From assembly GCA_947464885.1 (NCBI GenBank), contig CANHYZ010000163.1:1-5689 (forward strand): DNA of 5,689 nucleotides, read 5' to 3'. A model generated the notes under the pieces. The model searched no databases and was not told the DNA's origin. It worked only from the letters and a program-made list of their open reading frames with translations. Source of the stretch: Flavobacteriales bacterium. Its GTDB lineage: Bacteria; Bacteroidota; Bacteroidia; Flavobacteriales_D; Sanyastnellaceae. Of the stretch, positions 1-5,689 are shown piece by piece; positions within the stretch are counted from its first letter, which is position 1, and every line of letters begins with the position of its first letter. Both the position numbers and the translations under genes were made by a program.

Positions 1-1101
1 ATCCACATTGAAACGTCGTCGGCCTATGACATCGACCTCATCCGTCGTTTAGGCACCCTGGGTAAAATCAATAAGACGCAGCGCATCATTTGTAATGGAT
101 TCAAGAAAGATGAATACGTCAAGCGAATCTTTGATCTACATGCCGATGGCTACAAGGACATCATATCGGTCATCGACAACAAGTACGAGTTCGAAAAATT
201 CGAAGAGCTGGTCCAGGAACCGATGAACATCGGTGTTCGTATTGCCAGTGAGGAAGAGCCCAAGTTTGAGTTTTACACCTCACGGTTGGGTATTGGCTAC
301 AAGGATATTGTTCGTTTTTACAAAAAATCGATTCACGAGAATCCGCATCTCAACTTGAAGATGCTCCATTTCTTCATTAACTCAGGGATCAAGGATACCA
401 GTTACTACTGGAATGAATTGATTAAGTGCTTGAAGGTATACTGCGAATTGCGTGAAATCTGTCCTACAGTGGACAGTCTCAATATTGGTGGAGGCTTCCC
501 GATAAAGAATTCACTCGCCTATTCCTTCGATTATCAATACATGGTGACGGAAATTCTTCGCCAGGTCAAAAATGCCTGCGATGATGCCGGTGTTCCCGTA
601 CCTCACATTTATACGGAATTCGGTTCATTCACCGTGGGTGAAAGTGGTGGTGCGATTTACAAAATTCTCTATCAAAAAGAACAGAACGATCGCGAAAAGT
701 GGAACATGATTGATTCATCGTTCATGACAACACTACCCGATAGTTGGGCGATTAACAAACGTTTCATCATGCTTCCGGTAAACAACTGGCATGAAAACTA
801 TGAGCGTGTGTTTTTGGGTGGATTAACGTGCGACAGCGACGACTATTACAACTCCGAGCAACACACCAACGCGATTTACTTACCCAAGTATTATCCCGAT
901 CAGGATCAGTACATCGGCTTTTTCAATACAGGCGCCTATCAGGACACGCTCGGCGGCTTTGGCGGCATTCATCACTGCCTGATGCCGCAACCGAAGCACA
1001 TCCTCATCGACCGCGACAGTAAAGGAAAATTGAAATACAAACTTTGGGCTCCTGAACAGAAGCCAAAGGATGTGCTGGAAATTTTAGGATACTACGATTG
1101 A
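1..1101 (+). CDS. speA: Arginine decarboxylase, biosynthetic type (5'-truncated by the window edge)
   Basis: This PLP-dependent fold type III enzyme converts arginine to agmatine and CO2, the first step of the agmatine route to polyamines in the cytoplasm. The reading frame is open from base 1, so the first ATG at 223 is internal; 366 residues are visible, and relatives in Bacteroidota are about 460-470 long, so roughly 100 N-terminal residues, including the PLP-binding lysine, lie outside. Numbering from base 1, visible motifs are HIETSSAYD (2-10), ICNGFKKDEY (30-39), the barrel motif LHFFIN (122-127), the glycine-rich phosphate loop NIGGGFP (161-167), TEFGSF (205-210), the active-site cysteine motif CDSDD (277-281) and FNTGAYQ (308-314). 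Family assignment is very secure; arginine rather than another basic amino acid as substrate follows from the match to flavobacterial SpeA. An MscS-type gene follows after 16 bp, where relatives often carry agmatinase. Confidence 0.93.
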   Translation: MHIETSSAYDIDLIRRLGTLGKINKTQRIICNGFKKDEYVKRIFDLHADGYKDIISVIDNKYEFEKFEELVQEPMNIGVRIASEEEPKFEFYTSRLGIGYKDIVRFYKKSIHENPHLNLKMLHFFINSGIKDTSYYWNELIKCLKVYCELREICPTVDSLNIGGGFPIKNSLAYSFDYQYMVTEILRQVKNACDDAGVPVPHIYTEFGSFTVGESGGAIYKILYQKEQNDREKWNMIDSSFMTTLPDSWAINKRFIMLPVNNWHENYERVFLGGLTCDSDDYYNSEQHTNAIYLPKYYPDQDQYIGFFNTGAYQDTLGGFGGIHHCLMPQPKHILIDRDSKGKLKYKLWAPEQKPKDVLEILGYYD

Positions 1102-1117
1102 TTTTGCCCCAACGTTC

Positions 1118-1972
1118 ATGAAACTCTTCACCTTTTCAAAAGGCGTAAATGCTTCCGTGCTGCTCATCATCTTGGTGAGTTTGCGCAAGAGTTTCATTGC
1201 GTTAATTAACCAATTCGATCCTCCGGATAAGTTTGCCAATACGCTTTATCATGCGCTTGTGGTGTTTCTAGCGATTGAAGCTGCTCGCCTCATGACCATT
1301 GCCTTTTACCGTCCACAAGGCGGTGTAAAAAAGGACAACTTTACGACCGGCATCTCGCAAATTGCGCGCATTGTTTATTCGCTTTTGTTTGCTGTAATCA
1401 TCATGTCTTTGTTCACCATCAGTGTGAAGGAGGCCATCACTACACTGAGTCTGTTGGCGGCGGCGTTAGTACTGATTACAAAAGACTACATTTCGAATCT
1501 GATCAATGGCATGTACATGACCTTTGCCCGGATAGTGAATATTGGCGATACGGTAAAGATTGCCGATAGCAAAGGAAAAATCATTGATATCACGCTTTCT
1601 AATGTGCATTTGCTCAACGAAGATGACGACATCGTTTACATCCCCAATAACAACGTTTTCGCGAGTCAGATCATCAATTATACGCGTCGTGAACTCAAGA
1701 AGAGCAGCATCGATTTTGAGTTGGATGTTAACTACATCGACCAGCTCGAAAAGCTAGAACGTGAAATCATTTTTGCCCTGAAGGATCAACAGGAACTCAT
1801 CCTGCAGGATAGTATGGTGCTGAAGGTAAATGGCATCAAACACGATTACTGTGCCTTTAAATTCCAGTATATCCTGAATGACCCCTTAAACAAGGAGCAC
1901 GACAACCGTATCCGTCGACAGGTGATCGCCTATGTGATGCGCCAAGTGATGCAATCCAAGGGGCGTCGTTAA
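1118..1972 (+). CDS. Small MscS-family mechanosensitive ion channel
   Basis: A 284-residue inner-membrane protein of the MscS family, which forms heptameric channels that open under membrane tension and release solutes on osmotic downshock. Hydrophobic segments lie at about residues 11-30, 43-63 and 83-103, followed by the pore-lining helix region at 107-133 (Ala/Gly/Leu-rich, ending in NLINGMYM). The beta domain follows at about 134-187, with the family pattern RIVNIGDTVKI (138-148) and VYIPNNNVF (173-181), and then an alpha/beta C-terminal domain. The length matches the minimal MscS type. The ATG at 1118 is the first start after the arginine decarboxylase stop; no clear Shine-Dalgarno is present, as is usual in this phylum. 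The 16-bp gap to speA suggests co-transcription. The specific solute and gating behaviour cannot be read from sequence. Confidence 0.9.
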   Translation: MKLFTFSKGVNASVLLIILVSLRKSFIALINQFDPPDKFANTLYHALVVFLAIEAARLMTIAFYRPQGGVKKDNFTTGISQIARIVYSLLFAVIIMSLFTISVKEAITTLSLLAAALVLITKDYISNLINGMYMTFARIVNIGDTVKIADSKGKIIDITLSNVHLLNEDDDIVYIPNNNVFASQIINYTRRELKKSSIDFELDVNYIDQLEKLEREIIFALKDQQELILQDSMVLKVNGIKHDYCAFKFQYILNDPLNKEHDNRIRRQVIAYVMRQVMQSKGRR

Positions 1973-2012
1973 GCCCAATTCTATTTCTTTTTGGATATTC
2001 TGAAAAAAAATG

Positions 2013-2056
2013 CGCAAATCCGCAGTGATTTTTCCATTTTTGCCGCGGAAAATGCG
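2013..2056 (+). promoter_or_regulatory. Imperfect stem-loop in the leader of the DHS-like gene
   Basis: Two arms can pair: CGCA (2013-2016) with TGCG (2053-2056), and TCCGC (2019-2023) with GCGGA (2045-2049), separated by a small AA/AAA internal loop and closed by a 21-base T-rich loop. It lies within the 113-bp gap between the MscS gene and the DHS-like gene, ending 29 bp before the ATG at 2086. It lacks a T-tract directly after the 3' arm, so it does not look like a terminator. It could be a leader RNA structure or a protein-binding site, or it could be chance. I saw no convincing promoter match in this gap. Confidence 0.25.
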
Positions 2057-2085
2057 ATGTCTAATCGTATTCAACACCACAAACG

Positions 2086-3063
2086 ATGAGTAAATACACT
2101 TCAATACGCGATTTCATGCAGGTCAATTACCTGCACTTCAACGCCGCAGCCATGGTGGATGCTGCTAAAGGCTATGAGCAACACCTGCTCGAAGGCGGTA
2201 AAATGATGATTACCCTGGCAGGCGCTATGTCAACGGCCGAAATGGGAATTTCCCTTGCTGAAATGATTCGTCAGGGAAAGGTCGACATCATCTCCTGCAC
2301 GGGAGCCAACCTTGAAGAAGACTTAATGAATCTGGTTGCGCACAATCACTACGAGCGCGTTCCCAACTATCGCGATCTCACGCCACAACAAGAATGGGAT
2401 TTGTTGGAGCGCGGCTTAAATCGCGTTACAGACACCTGTATTCCGGAAGAAGAAGCATTTCGTCGTTTGCAGAAGCACGTTCACGCACTATGGAAAGATG
2501 CCAACGATAAAGGCGAGCGTTACTTCCCGCATGAATTCATGTACAAGATGCTGTTGAGCGGCGTTTTGGAGCAATACTATCAAATAGATCCAAAGAACTC
2601 CTGGATGCTGGCAGCAGCTGAGCGCAATTTGCCGATTATCGTTCCCGGATGGGAAGACAGCACCATGGGAAACATCTTCGCCAGCTATTGCATCAAAGGC
2701 GAGATCAACCCAACGACCATGAAAAGCGGTATCGAATACATGACTTGGCTGGCCAAGTGGTACATCGACAACTCCGGTGGAAAAGGCGTAGGCTTTTTTC
2801 AGATTGGAGGCGGTATCGCCGGTGACTTCCCAATTTGTGTAGTTCCAATGCTCTATCAGGACATGGAAATGCACGACATCCCTTTCTGGGGCTACTTCTG
2901 TCAGATCAGCGACAGCACCACAAGCTACGGTAGTTATAGTGGTGCAGTGCCGAATGAAAAGATCACTTGGGGCAAATTAGACATCACAACACCAAAATTT
3001 ATTGTTGAAAGTGATGCAACTATTGTTGCTCCCCTCATATTTGCATGGATATTAAATCAATAA
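2086..3063 (+). CDS. Deoxyhypusine synthase family protein (bacterial DHS-like, probable polyamine enzyme)
   Basis: A 325-residue member of the deoxyhypusine synthase fold, which uses NAD to oxidise spermidine and moves an aminobutyl group through an imine on a lysine. Family landmarks are LAGAMSTAEMG (44-54), ISCTGANLEEDL (69-80), VPGWEDSTMGN (186-196), QIGGG (239-243) and the catalytic-lysine motif TWGK, with Lys297 matching human Lys329 and Trp295 and Glu291 matching human Trp327 and Glu323. By my alignment to human DHS from memory, the His-His pair is replaced around 246-248, Asp316 by Tyr284 and Asp243 by Asn196. Bacteria have no eIF5A, so true deoxyhypusine synthesis is unlikely; a small amine acceptor, as in homospermidine-type synthesis, is an inference supported by the nearby arginine decarboxylase. 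The ATG at 2086 gives the family's usual N-terminus. The next gene follows after 19 bp. Confidence 0.9.
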   Translation: MSKYTSIRDFMQVNYLHFNAAAMVDAAKGYEQHLLEGGKMMITLAGAMSTAEMGISLAEMIRQGKVDIISCTGANLEEDLMNLVAHNHYERVPNYRDLTPQQEWDLLERGLNRVTDTCIPEEEAFRRLQKHVHALWKDANDKGERYFPHEFMYKMLLSGVLEQYYQIDPKNSWMLAAAERNLPIIVPGWEDSTMGNIFASYCIKGEINPTTMKSGIEYMTWLAKWYIDNSGGKGVGFFQIGGGIAGDFPICVVPMLYQDMEMHDIPFWGYFCQISDSTTSYGSYSGAVPNEKITWGKLDITTPKFIVESDATIVAPLIFAWILNQ

Positions 3064-3082
3064 ACCCTCAACATCATCGGTT

Positions 3083-3454
3083 ATGGCCGCACCCATTAAA
3101 AGAGTCATCAAAGATTACAACACGCTCTCTAAAGAGCACATTGATCTGATCAATGAACACTATCCGAACGGGTTTGAGAATGACAACCTCGTTTCGTTTG
3201 TCACGCCCAAGGGCCAGTTTATCAAGGCGCTTGAAGTGCGCACTGATGACACGATTTATCTCTTCAAGATTGATAAAAACATGAAGGTTGATGATGAAGA
3301 GAATCAGGAAAACGAAGGCGCAGCCATGTCTGAATTCGAGAGCTTCAAAGGCGGTTCCGATGAAGATGGCCTAGAAGACATGGATGATTCCGACGATGAC
3401 TCGGATGCCGACATGGCAGAAGACGATGGCGGTGGAGAGGACGACGAAGATTAA
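3083..3454 (+). CDS. Small protein with a strongly acidic C-terminal tail, function unknown
   Basis: A 123-residue cytoplasmic protein with no signal peptide or membrane segment. Residues 1-68 look like a small folded domain with balanced charge, including KRVIKDYNTL (6-15), HYPNGF (26-31) and EVRTDDTIYLFKI (51-63). From residue 70 to the end, 28 of 54 residues are Asp or Glu and only one is Lys, so this part is probably disordered. I recognise the general form as one found in Bacteroidota genomes but know no function for it. A folded head with an acidic tail recalls the delta subunit of Firmicutes RNA polymerase or nucleic-acid-mimicking chaperones; this is only a similarity of layout. It lies 19 bp after the DHS-like gene and just before a terminator, so it is probably the last gene of that operon. 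Confidence 0.8.
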   Translation: MAAPIKRVIKDYNTLSKEHIDLINEHYPNGFENDNLVSFVTPKGQFIKALEVRTDDTIYLFKIDKNMKVDDEENQENEGAAMSEFESFKGGSDEDGLEDMDDSDDDSDADMAEDDGGGEDDED

Positions 3455-3473
3455 GACACACCTATTGGAAAAT

Positions 3474-3502
3474 AAAAAAGGCCACTTTCGAGTGGCTTTT
3501 TT
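3474..3502. terminator. Bidirectional intrinsic terminator between convergent genes
   Basis: A perfect 6-bp stem GCCACT/AGTGGC (3481-3486 with 3491-3496) has a TTCG loop on the plus strand. It is flanked by six A (3474-3479) and six T (3497-3502), so it reads as a hairpin plus U-tract on both strands. It lies 19 bp after the stop of the acidic-tail gene. The T-tract overlaps the stop codon (3503-3501) of the convergent minus-strand gene. One element can therefore end both transcripts. Confidence 0.88.
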
Positions 3503-5051
3503 AATGCTCCCCCGTTACAAAGAGTGGAGCTACATACTGCGTTTCGCTGCCCGATACACGCACCGTATAGATACCGCGTGGCAAATCATCAAGAGTTAAG
3601 GTGGCGGCAGCTCCCCAGGATTTAACATTCATCCCAATGGCGTTGAAGAGGTCAACCGACACAATGCGATCATCCGACGGCACGACCAATTTCACATAGT
3701 CATTGCTTGGGTTTGGGTACATCAGAAAATCGGAGGTATTGTTCTTCGCTGCGGGCTGTTCCGGTTGATAGTAGCCGGGCATCTTATCCTGGTCTTCGTT
3801 TTCCGGATCAAGGAAGCTTTGAACGTTATTCCAGATTTCATCGAGCAACACGAAACGATCGATACCGCCGTTGCCGCCACAGTGCGCACTGCCTCCTTTG
3901 AAAATCCCCAAGAGATTACCATCATTATCAAAAATCGGGGCTCCCAAACTACCGGCTGCTGTTTGACCTCCCTCCAACACCGCCAGTCCTTGTGTCCATA
4001 CTCCCGCGTGCATCAAGGGCATGAAAGCCCCGGAATAGGTAGCCAAGGTTTGCGGCAAGCCCTTCGCATGTTGAATACAGTAGTAGTTATCTGATGCACC
4101 TTCATCCAAACGCCATCCGGAATAAAATGCCTGCCAATCATTACGTGGTTGCTTGGAGAGCTCGAGGAGCGAGGCCTCCGTATTCGCGTCATTCATTTTA
4201 ATTGTTGCACCACAAATCGTGCGCAACGCGCATGAACCGGACGGCATAAAGCAACCGGAGCCCATGACATCGAACTGAAAAACGTAGGAAGAAGGATTAC
4301 CTATCAATGCCTTCGAAGACATTAGAACGTAGGGTGTGCCGTCATTAGCAGAATTGTTCACCAGCACACCTGTGGCGTAGCGCTGTCCGTGATCCAATAA
4401 AACGCGCATCACCGACGCAGAGGCATTACGCAGCGTAGGATTCACTTGACCGGGAGTTATCAATTCGAGACACGCACCATTCTGGATGTAATCCTGAAAA
4501 GGGTTTCTGTAGGATCCTGCAACGTGCGTAATCGAAAAACTGCTTTGCCCACGAAACGCATTGGGCTCAAAATATTCGGCGTAAATCTTTTGACCCTTGA
4601 TGTGGGGTAATCCCAATTCGCCCGAGCGATTATCTTCATCGGTGATTGGACCCAGGTAATCCTGATGATCATCAGAATAAACGTAAAGCTTACCACCTTT
4701 CGGTAATTGAAGATTTTCCAGCGTTATGGCAATCGATTGTGCTGAATTGTATTCAATCCCCAGCAACCACAAGCGATCACCATTGGGAAGGTTCATCCAG
4801 GTTCCGCTGTTATCGAGATTCCAATCCACTTCCCTGGCATAAGCAAATCGGAAAGGGGCCGACCGATCTTCATCAATGGCTGCGTCTTCTCCGAGAAGCG
4901 CCTGCACATCCGGTTGAGCTAAACTTTGATTATCCGGATTGACCATCAGACTCTGAGACCAAGACACAGGCGTTCCGGTACGCTCAAGTTGGCTTTGACC
5001 TTGCAAGAAGGACAAACACAACACGATATGTAAAATCGCACGGAATCTCAT
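3501..5051 (-). CDS. Secreted lysyl endopeptidase-like pseudoprotease with T9SS sorting domain
   Basis: A 516-residue secreted trypsin-fold protein related to the lysyl endopeptidase family. I chose the ATG at 5051 rather than the one at 5096 because it begins directly with a signal peptide (MRFRAILHIVLCLSFLQGQS). Residues about 75-185 match the family's N-terminal prodomain (NLPNGDRLW, LPKGGKLYVY, AEYFEPNAF), about 190-415 the protease domain, and 440-516 a type A T9SS sorting domain (MYPNPSNDYVKL, LFNAIGMNV, LPRGIYTVRV), so it should pass the outer membrane and be anchored or released. Catalysis looks lost: the usual His-Cys site reads SSKAL (Lys247, Ala248), the Asp site TEASLLEL (Glu292), and the Ser site GSLGAP (Leu369). 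The cysteine normally before Thr-Gly is also Ala226. The frame is intact, so this is not a decayed gene; a binding or structural role is inferred. Confidence 0.87.
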   Translation of the reverse strand: MRFRAILHIVLCLSFLQGQSQLERTGTPVSWSQSLMVNPDNQSLAQPDVQALLGEDAAIDEDRSAPFRFAYAREVDWNLDNSGTWMNLPNGDRLWLLGIEYNSAQSIAITLENLQLPKGGKLYVYSDDHQDYLGPITDEDNRSGELGLPHIKGQKIYAEYFEPNAFRGQSSFSITHVAGSYRNPFQDYIQNGACLELITPGQVNPTLRNASASVMRVLLDHGQRYATGVLVNNSANDGTPYVLMSSKALIGNPSSYVFQFDVMGSGCFMPSGSCALRTICGATIKMNDANTEASLLELSKQPRNDWQAFYSGWRLDEGASDNYYCIQHAKGLPQTLATYSGAFMPLMHAGVWTQGLAVLEGGQTAAGSLGAPIFDNDGNLLGIFKGGSAHCGGNGGIDRFVLLDEIWNNVQSFLDPENEDQDKMPGYYQPEQPAAKNNTSDFLMYPNPSNDYVKLVVPSDDRIVSVDLFNAIGMNVKSWGAAATLTLDDLPRGIYTVRVSGSETQYVAPLFVTGEH

Positions 5052-5174
5052 AGAATAAATAGTCTTGGCCAACCTTTCTGTCACTAAGGTAGTCAATATT
5101 ACGAAATAAAAGTCATCGTTTTCCCAATTTCAAATTCCTAATTTCGATCCATCAATAACCGAAACCATAATGCC
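5052..5174. promoter_or_regulatory. Divergent intergenic region with candidate promoters
   Basis: This 123-bp A/T-rich gap separates two divergent genes and must hold both promoters unless transcription starts inside a gene. Against the Bacteroidota -7 consensus TAnnTTTG, TAATTTCG at 5139-5146 (plus) fits 5 of 6 fixed positions and would give a leader of about 20-25 nt for the inhibitor gene. TAATATTG on the minus strand (5101-5094) also fits 5 of 6 for the pseudoprotease gene. The matching -33 TTG elements are poor or badly spaced. A short inverted repeat AATTT-C-AAATT (5126-5136) lies just upstream of the plus-strand candidate and could be an operator or chance. Confidence 0.35.
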
Positions 5175-5689
5175 ATGAAGAATCTCTGCCTGATTTTCGT
5201 CTTCATCTACAGTCAAATCAACGTTAACGCGCAAGATTGTGTAGACTCATCCCTAATTGATCTCAACGCCGCATGTCCGCTCATTTGGGCGCCCGTCTGT
5301 GGCTGCAACGGCGTCACCTATGGCAACGATTGTGAGGCACAGAACTATGGCGGAGTCACCTCGTGGACTTCCGGAGAATGCACCGGAGGTTGTATGAATA
5401 TGAGTGGTCTCGACTTCGGCCTTTGCGATATGTTTCTCGGCTATACCTGGTTGGGCGGAGGTTGCGGCCCGGTAAGCGGTTGTGGTTACGTGATTGGCAA
5501 CATCGACTACTCACCCAACTTTTATCAATCTCCTTGGGAATGTCAGCAAATCTGTGGGTCACCTTTAACGGACTGCATCAACCAATGGCAGATTGAACAA
5601 GGATACCTCGTTGATTGTGCTCCAAGCCTTGATCCCGTTTGCGGATGCGACGGCACTACATACGACAACGCATGCTTCGCCTATTACTA
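5175..5689 (+). CDS. Secreted Kazal-type, multi-domain protease-inhibitor-like protein (3'-truncated)
   Basis: An open frame of 171 residues that runs off the window end. The start ATG at 5175 leads into a signal peptide (MKNLCLIFVFIYSQINVNA, likely cut near 18-20). Residues 22-69 form a Kazal domain with the signature CPLIWAPVCGCNGVTYGNDC (34-53) and the ending TSWTSGEC (62-69). As in many bacterial Kazal domains, the usual fifth cysteine is missing and an extra one sits in CGC. Residues 73-127 hold six cysteines (73, 84, 97, 103, 123, 127) and end in a Kunitz-like pattern, FYQSPWECQQIC. A second Kazal domain begins at about 148 with DPVCGCDGTTYDNAC (153-167) and is cut. The presumed P1 residue of domain 1 is Leu36, which would suit chymotrypsin-, elastase- or subtilisin-like targets. 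The protein is probably periplasmic or exported; whether a sorting domain follows is not visible. Confidence 0.87.
   Translation, partial: MKNLCLIFVFIYSQINVNAQDCVDSSLIDLNAACPLIWAPVCGCNGVTYGNDCEAQNYGGVTSWTSGECTGGCMNMSGLDFGLCDMFLGYTWLGGGCGPVSGCGYVIGNIDYSPNFYQSPWECQQICGSPLTDCINQWQIEQGYLVDCAPSLDPVCGCDGTTYDNACFAYY

Noticed and set aside
223..1101. The ATG at 223 as the real start of the arginine decarboxylase
   Set aside because: The same frame is open back to base 1 and encodes family motifs such as HIETSSAYD and ICNGFKKDEY, so the gene begins outside the window.
2040..2069. A TTG-N19-TA promoter for the DHS-like gene (TTG 2040-2042, TAATCGTA 2062-2069)
   Set aside because: The spacing fits the Bacteroidota pattern, but the -7 element matches only the TA and not the TTTG part.
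3945..3947. Loss of the catalytic Ser as a sequencing error
   Set aside because: TTG is one base from the Ser codon TCG, so an error is possible for this site alone. The Lys247 codon AAG needs two changes to become His, and the Asp site and two cysteines are also replaced, so the inactivation does not depend on this codon.
3707..4942. Several open frames of 64-109 codons, mainly on the plus strand, across the pseudoprotease gene
   Set aside because: They lie wholly inside a well-supported coding region, differ from one another in frame, and encode no recognisable domain.
5052..5096. A longer start at 5096 for the pseudoprotease
   Set aside because: It would put 15 polar residues before the signal peptide; the ATG at 5051 gives a standard signal sequence directly.
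5126..5136. AATTT-C-AAATT inverted repeat as a defined operator
   Set aside because: Five-base arms in A/T-rich DNA are expected by chance; kept only as a note in the intergenic entry.
5356..5596. Open frames on both strands at 5356-5562 and 5363-5596
   Set aside because: They overlap the Kazal-domain gene in other frames, encode low-complexity Arg-rich products and show no family motifs.

Overview
The window comes from a member of the Bacteroidota, probably a flavobacterium-like marine or freshwater lineage. The evidence is a C-terminal type IX secretion (T9SS) sorting domain, an arginine decarboxylase and a deoxyhypusine synthase-like protein with the sequence style of that phylum, and start codons without clear Shine-Dalgarno sequences. 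Base composition looks moderate (by eye a little under 50% G+C). The genus cannot be told from this sequence.

Left half (1-3454, + strand): four co-directional genes. They are the C-terminal 366 residues of a biosynthetic-type arginine decarboxylase (speA, cut by the window edge), a small MscS-type channel 16 bp downstream, a deoxyhypusine synthase (DHS) family protein after a 113-bp gap, and a 123-residue protein with a very acidic tail. The first and third point to polyamine metabolism: agmatine is made from arginine, then an NAD-dependent aminoalkyl transfer is carried out by a DHS-fold enzyme. Bacteria lack the eIF5A target, and several substrate-anchoring residues of human DHS are replaced here, so the real substrate is probably a small amine. 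A hairpin with A- and T-tracts (3474-3502) ends this block and also serves the convergent gene.

Right half (3501-5689): two divergent genes share a 123-bp intergenic region. The minus-strand gene encodes a secreted, T9SS-exported relative of the lysyl endopeptidase (trypsin-fold) family. All three catalytic positions appear replaced (His to Lys, Asp to Glu, Ser to Leu), and so does a cysteine pair near the active site, so it looks like a pseudoprotease. The plus-strand gene starts at 5175 and runs off the window. It encodes a secreted cysteine-rich protein with one complete Kazal inhibitor domain, a six-cysteine segment with a Kunitz-like tail, and the start of a second Kazal domain.

The most interesting feature is this divergent pair: a catalytically dead secreted protease homologue beside a multi-domain protease-inhibitor-like protein. 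A functional link between them is inference from position only.
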